Source of the DNA: Neoalteromonas arenosi
GTDB taxonomy: Bacteria; Pseudomonadota; Gammaproteobacteria; Enterobacterales; Alteromonadaceae
Assembly (NCBI RefSeq): GCF_030362855.1
Contig: NZ_JAUCBP010000012.1
Span: 186,001 to 250,000, forward strand
DNA length: 64,000 nucleotides
Direction: 5' to 3'
Made by a program: the position numbers and the translations under genes. This document shows, piece after piece, positions 1 to 7,990 of the stretch (the first letter of the stretch is position 1; each line of letters starts with the position of its first letter). The notes beneath the pieces were generated by a model. It was not told the DNA's origin. It saw only the letters and a list, made by a program, of their open reading frames with translations, and did not search any database.

Positions 1-174
1 GCAAAGGCTAGCAATGCTGAGATTAAAAAAGCCTACCGGAAATTAATGGCACAGCATCACCCAGATAAACTAGTATCCAAAGGGCTGCCCGAGCAGGCCA
101 TGCAAATTGCCAAGCAAAAAGCACAGGACATTCAGTCAGCGTATGAATTTGTAAAGGCTCAGCGTGGCTTCTAA
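1..174 (+). CDS. djlA: DjlA C-terminal J domain (partial, 5' end outside window)
   Basis: The first 57 codons, in frame from base 1, encode the last part of a DnaJ-type domain that ends in a TAA stop. The J-domain signature HPD is visible at about residues 20-22 of the fragment, preceded by a KKAYRKLM helix and followed by the [12 protein letters not shown] helix. A J domain at the extreme C-terminus, followed by only a few residues, is the arrangement of the membrane-anchored co-chaperone DjlA, and the residues resemble the E. coli DjlA tail closely. DjlA stimulates the DnaK ATPase from the cytoplasmic side of the inner membrane. The membrane anchor and TerB-like part lie outside the window, so a different C-terminal J-domain protein cannot be fully excluded. 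It overlaps the start of xerD by 11 bases. Confidence 0.85.
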   Translation, partial: AKASNAEIKKAYRKLMAQHHPDKLVSKGLPEQAMQIAKQKAQDIQSAYEFVKAQRGF

Positions 175-1084
175 GCTAACCTTGTCGTCAGCAAATCAAA
201 TATTGCTCGAAGATTTTTTGCAGATGCTCTACTTAGAACAAGGGCTGAGCGATAACACTGTAGCGGCCTATCGCACCGATATTCGTAAGTTTTGTGACTA
301 CTTGCACACCCATGAGGTAGCCGACTTTTTGCTCAATGATGTTGGCGCAGAACAAATCCAGCGATATGTCCATTATCGTCACGACAATGGTTTAAGCCAT
401 CGCAGTACAAGCCGCAGTTTAAGTGCATTACGGGCGTTTTATGCGAGTCAAATAGCGAATGGGGTACGCAAAGATAATCCGTTAAGCCAAATAACTAATC
501 CCAAATTGAGCGTCGAGTTGCCAAGTACTTTGACTGAAAGTCAAGTTGAAGCCCTTCTCGATGAGCCCAAGGTAGATGATCCTCTGGAGATGCGTGATCG
601 CGCAATGTTGGAGACACTTTATGCGACCGGTTTACGGGTAACCGAATTGGTCAGTTTGCAGCTGTCGCAAATTAGCTTGGCACAAGGCGTCGTGCGTGTT
701 ACCGGCAAAGGTAACAAGGAACGACTCGTCCCTCTAGGTGAGGCCGCGGTTGAGCAGCTGGAGTACTATATTCGAACTGCCCGACCCATTTTGATTCAGT
801 CTACCAGTGACATCGTGTTTCCTAGTCGACGGGGTTTACAGATGACGCGCCAAACATTTTGGCACCGAATTAAATTGTATGCGAAGCGCGCTGGAATACG
901 CAGTAAGCTGTCGCCACACACGCTCAGGCATGCATTTGCTACTCATTTACTCAACCACGGTGCCGATTTACGCGTAGTGCAAATGTTGCTGGGGCATAGC
1001 GATTTGTCGACCACGCAAATTTATACACATGTTGCCAAGGAACGTTTGCAAGCAATCGTTGGCGCGCATCATCCGCGCGGTTAA
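164..1084 (+). CDS. xerD: Tyrosine recombinase XerD
   Basis: A 306-aa site-specific tyrosine recombinase that, with XerC, resolves chromosome dimers at dif. An N-terminal SAM-like DNA-binding domain (about residues 12-100) is followed by the catalytic domain. The catalytic set is visible: R158 in GLRVTEL, K182 in TGKGNKER, H252 and R255 in [11 protein letters not shown]278 in LLGHSD and the nucleophile Y287 in TQIYTHV. It starts with GTG at 164 inside the end of djlA, which points to translational coupling; no in-frame ATG fits better. XerD rather than XerC is favoured by the following dsbC and recJ, the xerD-dsbC-recJ order of E. coli. Length matches the family (about 300 aa). Confidence 0.93.
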   Translation: MASKLTLSSANQILLEDFLQMLYLEQGLSDNTVAAYRTDIRKFCDYLHTHEVADFLLNDVGAEQIQRYVHYRHDNGLSHRSTSRSLSALRAFYASQIANGVRKDNPLSQITNPKLSVELPSTLTESQVEALLDEPKVDDPLEMRDRAMLETLYATGLRVTELVSLQLSQISLAQGVVRVTGKGNKERLVPLGEAAVEQLEYYIRTARPILIQSTSDIVFPSRRGLQMTRQTFWHRIKLYAKRAGIRSKLSPHTLRHAFATHLLNHGADLRVVQMLLGHSDLSTTQIYTHVAKERLQAIVGAHHPRG

Positions 1085-1286
1085 TGACCGCTTGCACATC
1101 TGGAAAAGGTATACACTGGTGTACCTGTGCATTTGTGATGGGCGTTTGTATGTTGGATAAACTTTGTTACCATCTTCGTTCGCGGCAGTGTGCAAAAGTG
1201 CACAGTAAAATTTTGAATCCAAGATTTGTAAGTTTCCACATGCGCTGCCGGTCTTATGTGGGTATAGCCAATTTATAATTGAGAGA

Positions 1287-2096
1287 GTGCGAGTGAAATT
1301 AAAAGTTTTTTCTGTGACGGTGTTGTTGACGGCATTATTAACCACATCAGCCTGTGCTGATGATCCTCAAGTCGATGAACAACTAGACACAGCCTCAGGC
1401 GATCAGAGTGTTGTGAAGAAAGAACCGCAGAGCACCGCATCAGAGCAGAAAACAATGCAGCAGGTCTTGAGTAAAATCCAAGGTCAACTCTCTATTCCAA
1501 TTACCGCCATTGCAGAATCACCGGTAAATGGATTGTTGCAGTTAACTACCGCAAGAGGATTGTTTTACGCGAGTGAAGATGGTCAGTTCTTGTTGCGCGC
1601 CAACGTGTACAACTTAGATCAAGGCATGCGCAACGAAACCGAATTAGCTATGACGGGTTTGCGCCTTGATGGTTTGGCTGAGTTTGAAGGTCAAACAATT
1701 GATTTCAAAGCCGAAAATGAAAAGTACGTGATCAGTGTTTTCACCGATATCACCTGCGGTTATTGCCGCAAATTACATCGCGAGATCGAAGAGTTTAACG
1801 ATCTGGGCATAACTGTACGTTACTTAGCGTTTCCTCGCGCCGGTTTAAATAGCCAAGGTTATGCAGATATGGTGTCTGTGTGGTGTGCTGCGAATCCGCA
1901 AAACGCAATGACAGCGGCTAAGCTCAGCGACTCAATCGATGCAGCAGAGTGTGCCAATAGCGTTGCGGACCAATATCGATTTGGCCAACAAATAGGCGTT
2001 ACAGGTACACCTAATATCATTATGCCAAACGGCACTATTATTCCGGGTTATCAGCCTGCGAAAGTGCTTGAGCAAGCTATCAAAGATAATTCATAA
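1287..2096 (+). CDS. dsbC: Thiol:disulfide interchange protein DsbC
   Basis: A periplasmic disulfide isomerase/reductase of 269 aa. Residues 1-23 form a signal peptide whose end, TTSAC, could be a lipobox-like site or a Sec cleavage site just after. A DsbC-type N-terminal dimerisation domain precedes the thioredoxin-like domain, which carries the CGYC active site at 157-160, a structural cysteine pair (C200, C222) and the cis-proline loop TGTP around 239-242, as in E. coli DsbC. The start is GTG at 1287 behind GAGAGA, or possibly the GTG two codons later. It lies between xerD and recJ, as in E. coli. An acidic, Gln/Ser-rich linker (about residues 25-57) makes it longer than the usual 236 aa. 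Confidence 0.9.
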   Translation: MRVKLKVFSVTVLLTALLTTSACADDPQVDEQLDTASGDQSVVKKEPQSTASEQKTMQQVLSKIQGQLSIPITAIAESPVNGLLQLTTARGLFYASEDGQFLLRANVYNLDQGMRNETELAMTGLRLDGLAEFEGQTIDFKAENEKYVISVFTDITCGYCRKLHREIEEFNDLGITVRYLAFPRAGLNSQGYADMVSVWCAANPQNAMTAAKLSDSIDAAECANSVADQYRFGQQIGVTGTPNIIMPNGTIIPGYQPAKVLEQAIKDNS

Positions 2097-2114
2097 TTGC
2101 CGTTGAATTTTTTC

Positions 2115-2134
2115 GGCACTTGGTATCAAGTGCC
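2115..2134 (+). other. Perfect 8-bp hairpin between dsbC and recJ
   Basis: GGCACTTG and CAAGTGCC flank a 4-base loop (GTAT). The hairpin lies 18 bases after the dsbC stop and 20 bases before the recJ start. It is preceded, not followed, by a T-run, so it is not a standard rho-independent terminator for the + strand. It could be an mRNA processing or 3'-end stability element between the two genes. Confidence 0.5.
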
Positions 2135-2154
2135 TCCACTGCAACTAGACATAC

Positions 2155-3891
2155 ATGCCTGTAAACATTGTTCGCGCTGAACCATCAGTAGCTTCTGCTA
2201 CTTTAGACCAACTAAAGAACAGCCATTGGCATCCGGTATTACAGCGGGTATTTGCACAGCGTGGGATCCAGTCTTTGCAAGAGTTGGATTGCAGCGTGCA
2301 GCAGTTGGCCAATTACAACCAATTACTGGGCATAGATGCAGCGGTTGTATTGCTTTGTAATGCCATAAGCGAAGATCAAAAAATTGTCATCGTGGGTGAT
2401 TTTGATGCTGACGGTGCTACTAGCACCGCACTGTGCTTATTAGCCCTAACGGAAATGGGAGCCAAGCACGTTGATCATTTAGTCCCTAATCGGTTTGAGT
2501 TTGGTTATGGTTTAACGCCGCAAATTGTCGACATCGCAGCTGAGCAAGGCGCGCAATTAATCGTCACTGTCGACAACGGCATTTCTTGTCACGCGGGTGT
2601 TAGTCACGCGAAGTCTCTCGGTATTCGAGTATTAGTCACCGATCATCACTTACCAGCTGAGCAGCTGCCAGAAGCAGATGCCATCGTGAATCCTAATCAA
2701 CCTGGGTGTTTGTTTCCGTCTAAATCTCTTGCTGGTGTTGGTGTAGCGTTTTATGTGTTGCTAGCACTGCGCGCTAAACTGCATGAGCTTGGCTGGTTTA
2801 CACATCGCGGCCAATCAGCGCCCAACTTGGCTAACTATCTTGATCTAGTGGCTGTCGGCACGGTGGCAGATGTGGTGCCCTTGGATAGTAATAATCGCAT
2901 ATTAGTGCACCAAGGGATCCAGAGGATCCGCGCGGGTAAATGCAGGCCGGGTATATTAGCGCTATTAAACACTGCCAATCGCCAAAAAGAGCAGCTCACC
3001 TCTACTGATTTAGGTTTTGTTCTTGGTCCGCGCTTAAATGCCGCGGGCCGACTAGATGACATGTCGTTGGGCATTGCGTGCTTACTGACTCATGATCATC
3101 AACACGCAACCAATTTGGCCATTGAACTCGATCGACTTAATCAAGAGCGCAAGCAGATTGAACAGAGCATGCAACAAGACGCATTGGCGGCATTGGAAGG
3201 CATTAGGATTAACGACGAGCAATTACCGCATGGTCTAGTAGTCTATCAACCGACGTTTCACGCTGGTGTGGTAGGTATTGTTGCTGGTCGCTTGAAGGAA
3301 AAATTACATCGCCCAACAATCGTTTTTGCCAATGACAGCGAAACGCTGTTGAAGGGGTCTGCGCGTTCAATCAGCGGTGTGCATATTCGCGATGTATTTG
3401 AATTGGTAAATAGCCAAAATCCAGGCCTTATTATTAAATTTGGCGGTCATGCGATGGCGGCAGGGTTGAGTATTGAGAGAGACAAACTAGACCAGTTCCA
3501 ACGCGCATTTGAAACCGCGCTCGAACAATGGCAAGACAGTATCTTACAGAGTCACTGCGTAGTCACTGACGGGGAGCTTGATGATGATTGCTTTAATCTA
3601 GAGTTTGCCGCAACGGTAAAACACGCGGCGCCTTGGGGGCAGGGGTTTGCTGAACCGGTCTTCGACGGGCATTTTGCACTAATTAAACAGCGAATTGTCG
3701 GTGAAAAGCACTTGAAGATGGTTGTTGCTGATGCCAATGGTGAGTTATTAGATGCGATAGCGTTTAATGTCGATACCGACAAATGGCCAAACATGGCCGC
3801 ACGTTCGGCGCATTTGGCTTACAAACTCGATGTTAATGAGTTTCGCGGTAAGCGCTCCTTGCAATTATTAGTGGAAGCGATAGAGGTCTAA
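2155..3891 (+). CDS. recJ: Single-stranded-DNA 5'-3' exonuclease RecJ
   Basis: A 578-aa exonuclease of the DHH superfamily, acting in RecF-pathway recombination, mismatch repair and base-excision repair in the cytoplasm. Motif I (DFDADG, residues 82-87) and the DHH motif (D163-H164-H165) are intact. A further acidic block (DLVAVGTVADVVPL) and the DHHA1 signature GGHAMAAG (about residue 430) follow, then the C-terminal OB-like region. Length matches E. coli RecJ (577 aa). ATG at 2155 is the start. It follows dsbC in the conserved xerD-dsbC-recJ order; the gene 5 bases downstream is unknown, then comes recO. Confidence 0.95.
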   Translation: MPVNIVRAEPSVASATLDQLKNSHWHPVLQRVFAQRGIQSLQELDCSVQQLANYNQLLGIDAAVVLLCNAISEDQKIVIVGDFDADGATSTALCLLALTEMGAKHVDHLVPNRFEFGYGLTPQIVDIAAEQGAQLIVTVDNGISCHAGVSHAKSLGIRVLVTDHHLPAEQLPEADAIVNPNQPGCLFPSKSLAGVGVAFYVLLALRAKLHELGWFTHRGQSAPNLANYLDLVAVGTVADVVPLDSNNRILVHQGIQRIRAGKCRPGILALLNTANRQKEQLTSTDLGFVLGPRLNAAGRLDDMSLGIACLLTHDHQHATNLAIELDRLNQERKQIEQSMQQDALAALEGIRINDEQLPHGLVVYQPTFHAGVVGIVAGRLKEKLHRPTIVFANDSETLLKGSARSISGVHIRDVFELVNSQNPGLIIKFGGHAMAAGLSIERDKLDQFQRAFETALEQWQDSILQSHCVVTDGELDDDCFNLEFAATVKHAAPWGQGFAEPVFDGHFALIKQRIVGEKHLKMVVADANGELLDAIAFNVDTDKWPNMAARSAHLAYKLDVNEFRGKRSLQLLVEAIEV

Positions 3892-3896
3892 ACATC

Positions 3897-4184
3897 ATGG
3901 CTTTGTCCGAACACAAAGTTGTCGCACAGTTACTGGCCAATAATCCGCAGTTAGTGCACTCTACTGATCGCAAAGTGATATCTCATGTCCAGCGCGAGGA
4001 AGATGATTGGTTTGTGAATACATTAATGCTAGCGGATTGCGAGGTACCCTTCGTTTATCGACGCAAAAAACCTTATCAGTCGCTACGCGGAGCACGCATT
4101 AACGTCACCTATTACCCAGAGACTCGCTGCGTTGCCGGTATCGATTTTGAACAAATGAAAGTAGTGCGCCTCAAGCGGAGCTAG
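3897..4184 (+). CDS. Conserved-looking small protein of unknown function
   Basis: A 95-aa protein I do not recognise, with no signal peptide or membrane segment. It is rich in basic and aromatic residues, with a YRRKKPYQS stretch near residue 54 and a C-terminal part (GARINVTYY...FEQMKVVRLKRS) that looks beta-rich. It begins 5 bases after recJ and ends 1 base before recO, so it is almost certainly co-transcribed with both. That tight fit and the codon use shared with its neighbours argue that it is a real gene. The position suggests, but does not show, a role linked to DNA repair or simply a housekeeping function. Confidence 0.75.
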   Translation: MALSEHKVVAQLLANNPQLVHSTDRKVISHVQREEDDWFVNTLMLADCEVPFVYRRKKPYQSLRGARINVTYYPETRCVAGIDFEQMKVVRLKRS

Positions 4185-4185
4185 C

Positions 4186-4899
4186 ATGAACAAACAAGTA
4201 ACCGAAGGCTTTGTGTTGCATCGTATCCCTTACCGAGAATCGAGCCTTTTGGTAGATGTGTTTTGTGCTGTAAATGGCATGATACGCGGGGTTGCTAAAG
4301 GTGTACGAGGTACAAAGTCTGATCGCAAGAGCTTATTACAGCCCTTTCAGTGTCTAGAAATTACGCTCTCTGGACGCAACGAGCTGAAAAATATCGGCCG
4401 TGTCGAGTCGACCAGTGTAAGATATCAACTGGCTAATCAGCCTTTGTTTTGCGCGATGTATTTGAACGAGTTACTGTGCCGTGCGTTGCCAAATGACCTA
4501 CCTTGTGAAGGGATTTATGCACTGTATCAAGAGACGTTAGAGGCTCTTGCTGAATTGCCACAAGTGCCACCACGGAGTGATATCGAAGCGCTACTGCGGA
4601 ACTTTGAGTTAGAGCTGCTACTCGATTTAGGGTTTTTACCCGACTTGGCCTATTGCGCAGACAATACTACGGCGATCGGTGCAGATGGTTATTACGCACT
4701 GCAAGCTGAAGCGGGATTTACACCGTTGGATTCCAATCAACCCGATGGCTTTCACGGCAAAGATATTCTAGCTATAGCTGCAAGAGATTGGCACCAAAGC
4801 AGCTTACTAACGGCTAAGCGCTTTATGCGTACGGCATTAGTTCCATTAATTGGCACAAAGCCGCTGCGTAGTCGCGAATTGTTTGGAGGGGTAAAGTGA
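4186..4899 (+). CDS. recO: DNA repair protein RecO
   Basis: A 237-aa RecF-pathway mediator that helps load RecA onto SSB-coated single-stranded DNA. The N-terminal OB fold (about residues 1-80) carries the family pattern EGFVLHRIPYRESSLLVDVF and VAKGVRG. The rest is the helical domain with LYLNELL-type (here MYLNELLCR) and LLLDLGFLPDL segments. Length is normal (E. coli 242 aa). The zinc-binding cysteines of some RecO proteins are reduced to a single Cys in the AYCADN region. It starts 1 base after the 95-aa gene, and its stop overlaps the GTG of the next gene. Confidence 0.94.
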   Translation: MNKQVTEGFVLHRIPYRESSLLVDVFCAVNGMIRGVAKGVRGTKSDRKSLLQPFQCLEITLSGRNELKNIGRVESTSVRYQLANQPLFCAMYLNELLCRALPNDLPCEGIYALYQETLEALAELPQVPPRSDIEALLRNFELELLLDLGFLPDLAYCADNTTAIGADGYYALQAEAGFTPLDSNQPDGFHGKDILAIAARDWHQSSLLTAKRFMRTALVPLIGTKPLRSRELFGGVK

Positions 4900-5381
4900 C
4901 ACACGTTGACCTCAACAGTATTGTCGTAAGTCGTGATGATCTAAGCAGCAGCGCTATTGCTGAGTTCCTTCAACAACACATCGATGATATGCGTGCGACC
5001 TCTCCTCCTGAGAGCAAGCATGCGCTTGATCTGGATGGGCTACGCGACCCAAGTATTGACTTTTTTAGTGCGGTTTATCTTGGTCAAGTCGTCGGCTGCG
5101 TTGCGCTTAAACGCTTATCAGCACAAGAGGCCGAACTAAAATCAATGCGCACCGGAAGCGCAGTACGCGGCTTGGGCGTCGGTAAATTATTACTCGATTT
5201 CATTCTCACGTATGCCAAATCGAAAGGCTTTCTTCGTGTGAGTCTAGAAACTGGGGCGATGGAATTTTTTGCGCCCGCTCGTCAACTATATCAAAGCAGA
5301 GGTTTTTCATTGTGTGGACCCTTCGCGGATTACGTTGATGACCCTAATAGCGTATTTATGACGCTCTCTCTCGAAGCCTGA
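4896..5381 (+). CDS. GNAT-family N-acetyltransferase
   Basis: A 161-aa protein with the GNAT acetyl-CoA-binding core: strand DFFSAVYLGQVVGCVALKRL, then ELKSMRTGSAVRGLGVGKLLLDFIL containing the Q/RxxGxG/A pyrophosphate loop (RGLGVG, about residues 89-94), then LRVSLETG and the C-terminal LYQSRGFSLCGPF. The pattern resembles YsnE/PhnO-like small-molecule or amino-acid acetyltransferases, but the acceptor cannot be read from sequence. The start is GTG at 4896, overlapping the recO stop by 4 bases (GTGA), so translation is coupled to recO. About 110 bases separate it from pdxJ. Confidence 0.82.
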   Translation: MTHVDLNSIVVSRDDLSSSAIAEFLQQHIDDMRATSPPESKHALDLDGLRDPSIDFFSAVYLGQVVGCVALKRLSAQEAELKSMRTGSAVRGLGVGKLLLDFILTYAKSKGFLRVSLETGAMEFFAPARQLYQSRGFSLCGPFADYVDDPNSVFMTLSLEA

Positions 5382-5493
5382 AGCGCGATCGTTTCGGCCA
5401 AAATTTGCGTAAACAACACAGACTTAATCTACAGATCTTGATAGCATATAGCGCATATCGAGATGCCACACGAATTACAAATAAGGTTTGCTT

Positions 5494-6249
5494 GTGAACG
5501 AAATTTTTCTCGGCGTGAATATTGACCACATTGCCACATTGCGCAATGCCCGTGGAACCCAGTACCCCGATCCCGTGCATGCAGCTAACATTGCTGAATT
5601 AGCCGGTGCTGATGGCATTACAGTACATCTGCGTGAAGACCGTCGCCATATAACGGACAGAGATGTTGAAATACTCAATCAAACGGTTCAAACACGCCTG
5701 AATTTAGAAATGGCAGTGACCGACGAAATGTTGGCTATCGCAACCCGCTTGAAGCCGGTGTTTTGTTGCTTGGTACCCGAAAAACGCGAAGAGTTGACGA
5801 CTGAAGGTGGGCTTGATGTTGTGGGGCAATTGGATAGTGTCAAAGCCGCGTGCAAACAATTGGCTGAGGCAGGTATTCAGGTGTCTCTCTTTATCGATGC
5901 CGACGAACAACAAATTGAAGCTGCGCATCAATGTGGCGCTCCTTTTATTGAGATCCACACGGGGCAATATGCTGATGCAACTAGCGAATCCGAGCAGTGT
6001 GCGGAGTTACAGCGTCTAATACACGGGATTGAGTACGCGGATAAGATTGGCTTGAAGGTCAATGCAGGACATGGTTTGCATTATCACAATGTCAAGCCGA
6101 TAGCGGCGATTCCACAGCTAATTGAGCTTAATATAGGCCACGCTATTATTGCGCGCGCAGCGTTTGATGGCTTGGAAAAAGCGGTGCGTGACATGCGCGC
6201 GCTCATGCAAGAGGCGCGTACGCAAGCATTGTTGAGCACAAAACCATAG
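5494..6249 (+). CDS. pdxJ: Pyridoxine 5'-phosphate synthase PdxJ
   Basis: Condenses 1-deoxy-xylulose 5-phosphate with the 3-amino-2-oxopropyl phosphate made by PdxA to give pyridoxine 5'-phosphate, the last ring-forming step of the DXP-dependent vitamin B6 route. It is a TIM barrel of 251 aa. The N-terminal signature [21 protein letters not shown] is intact, followed by the REDRRHI loop, [13 protein letters not shown], and the C-terminal [15 protein letters not shown] phosphate-binding segment. I chose GTG at 5494 because AAGG lies 7-8 bases upstream; the TTG two codons earlier has no spacing for it. The gene is followed 6 bases later by acpS, as in E. coli. Confidence 0.95.
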   Translation: MNEIFLGVNIDHIATLRNARGTQYPDPVHAANIAELAGADGITVHLREDRRHITDRDVEILNQTVQTRLNLEMAVTDEMLAIATRLKPVFCCLVPEKREELTTEGGLDVVGQLDSVKAACKQLAEAGIQVSLFIDADEQQIEAAHQCGAPFIEIHTGQYADATSESEQCAELQRLIHGIEYADKIGLKVNAGHGLHYHNVKPIAAIPQLIELNIGHAIIARAAFDGLEKAVRDMRALMQEARTQALLSTKP

Positions 6250-6255
6250 GACAGA

Positions 6256-6633
6256 ATGATGATCGTAGGGTTGGGCACTGATATTGTTGAGATTGATCGG
6301 ATTGAAGCGCAGTGTCAAAAGTCCACGCGTTTAGCAGAGCGCGTGCTCACCGAGCAGGAAATGTCAGTGTTTCAAAAGCACTTGCATCCAGCCCGATTTT
6401 TAGCCAAACGCTTCGCGGCCAAGGAGGCAGCGGTTAAAGCGTTAGGTACGGGTATTGGCCACGGTATTAGTTGGCAACATATTGAGATCGTCAACAACGA
6501 GCTTGGTCAGCCACAACTTTCTTTCAGTGGCGAGTTTGCTAGACAGTGCGAACAGCGCGGCGTAACTAACAGTGTTGTGTCTATCTCCGACGAGAAACAC
6601 TACGCCGTAGCTAGCGTGATTTTAGAAAGCTAG
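6256..6633 (+). CDS. acpS: Holo-[acyl-carrier-protein] synthase AcpS
   Basis: Transfers 4'-phosphopantetheine from CoA to Ser of apo-ACP, enabling fatty acid synthesis. At 125 aa it is of normal family size. The two conserved blocks are present: GLGTDIVEIDRIE at the N-terminus, with the Mg-binding Asp, and RFLAKRFAAKEAAVKALGTG (about residues 47-68), with the catalytic Glu. Adjacent ATG codons at 6256 and 6259 are both possible starts; AGGACAG lies just upstream. pdxJ-acpS is a conserved pair. Confidence 0.94.
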   Translation: MMIVGLGTDIVEIDRIEAQCQKSTRLAERVLTEQEMSVFQKHLHPARFLAKRFAAKEAAVKALGTGIGHGISWQHIEIVNNELGQPQLSFSGEFARQCEQRGVTNSVVSISDEKHYAVASVILES

Positions 6634-6639
6634 TCACGC

Positions 6640-7980
6640 ATGGCAAAAATTTTTCGGCCAGCAGCGGCAAAGCGCAATAAAAACCAACGTCAACGCGTTA
6701 TCGAGGCGCGTATTGAGCATCTTGACCACCAAGGCCAAGGGGTAGTTTCCAACCATCAGCCAATCGTTTTTGCGACAGGGGGCCTGCCAGGCGAACAGTG
6801 CCAAATTGTTATCCATGAACAAAAAAAACACGTATGGCTGGGGCACGTCAAGCAGATTAGGTCATCAAGTGAGGAGCGCATCGATCCTTTTTGTCCTCAT
6901 TCTGAGGTGTGCGGTGGATGTCAATTAGATTATGTCGACCCTGAAAATATGCGAGAATGGCGACGTCAGGCCATCACCCAATTACTGCGTAAAATTGCAG
7001 GCTTAGAGGTTTCAAACTGGGGGCCAGATGTGTTTACAGAGCCCAAAGGGTACCGACGTAAAACGCGGTTGGCCATAGATGCTAGGCAAGCGGACAGCAT
7101 TCGCCTTGGTTATCGCCAACAGGGTAGCAATCAAGTCGTTGCAATTTCGCAATGTCAGATCCTTACTCCCAAGTTGCAAGCATTAATTGAGCCGCTGCAA
7201 AGCTGGCTTAAAACCTGTGGTCAGGCTCGGCATTTAGGCCATATTACGCTGCTAGAAGGCGCTGACGCTATATTGGTTCAGGTTAAAGCAACACGCCAGC
7301 TATCTGAAGGTGCGATGACTTCATTGCGCGAGTTTGGTCAGCAATACGATGTCGTTGTGGCACTTGAAGACAAACGGGGCGAGATTGATTATTTAGTGGG
7401 TTCTGGCGATATGCTGAATTATCAACCTACAGCTGATATCAAAATTTCTATCGGCGCCAATGATTTCGTTCAGGTTAATGACCGAGTTAATCAACAAATG
7501 GTAGCCACTGCGATAGATTGGCTTCTAGACTACAAGGCCAGCAATGTACTCGATTTGTTTTGCGGGACGGGGAATTTTAGTTTGTCTTTGGCGCAGAATG
7601 GGTTTGCTGTGACTGGCGTAGAAGGCATTGCGAGTATGGTGGAGCGCGCCCGTTCCAGTGCCGAACAACATGCACTACAACAGTGCAACTTTGCGCAAAA
7701 AGACCTGTTGAACCCAGCGATGGTGGCTGAGCTATTGCAACACGAGTACGATGCTGTAATCCTTGATCCCTCTCGCGAGGGGGCAAAAGAAGTATGTCAG
7801 CAGATGCAAGCAAAGCGTCAACCCCATATTGTGTACGTATCTTGCAACCCCGCGAGTTTTGCCCGTGATGCAAAGTTGTTATCTGAACGCGGTTATCAGC
7901 TGGAAAAATTAAGTTTAGTGGAGATGTTCGCCTACACTAAACACACGGAATTAATGGCGAGCTTTACAGCACAGAAGTAG
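6640..7980 (+). CDS. rlmD: 23S rRNA (uracil-1939-C5)-methyltransferase RlmD
   Basis: A SAM-dependent RNA m5U methyltransferase (formerly RumA) of 446 aa, close to E. coli RlmD (433 aa). An N-terminal TRAM domain (about residues 18-75) is followed by the [4Fe-4S] cysteines C85, C91 and C94 (FCPHSEVCGGC); the fourth is the Cys in AISQCQIL. The SAM site VLDLFCGTGNFSLSL and the catalytic block VSCNPASFARD lie in the C-terminal half. It is followed 10 bases later by relA, the same rlmD-relA-mazG order as in E. coli, which supports RlmD over the paralogue RlmC. Confidence 0.94.
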   Translation: MAKIFRPAAAKRNKNQRQRVIEARIEHLDHQGQGVVSNHQPIVFATGGLPGEQCQIVIHEQKKHVWLGHVKQIRSSSEERIDPFCPHSEVCGGCQLDYVDPENMREWRRQAITQLLRKIAGLEVSNWGPDVFTEPKGYRRKTRLAIDARQADSIRLGYRQQGSNQVVAISQCQILTPKLQALIEPLQSWLKTCGQARHLGHITLLEGADAILVQVKATRQLSEGAMTSLREFGQQYDVVVALEDKRGEIDYLVGSGDMLNYQPTADIKISIGANDFVQVNDRVNQQMVATAIDWLLDYKASNVLDLFCGTGNFSLSLAQNGFAVTGVEGIASMVERARSSAEQHALQQCNFAQKDLLNPAMVAELLQHEYDAVILDPSREGAKEVCQQMQAKRQPHIVYVSCNPASFARDAKLLSERGYQLEKLSLVEMFAYTKHTELMASFTAQK

Positions 7981-7990
7981 TCAACAACCT

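Noticed and set aside
1084-1278. 64-codon open frame between xerD and dsbC
   Set aside because: Composition rich in Cys, His and Met, no ribosome-binding site and no resemblance to anything; the gap is more likely the dsbC control region.
1274-1279. Perfect TATAAT before dsbC
   Set aside because: It would put the transcription start on the dsbC start codon, overlapping the ribosome-binding site GAGAGA, and no -35 is present.
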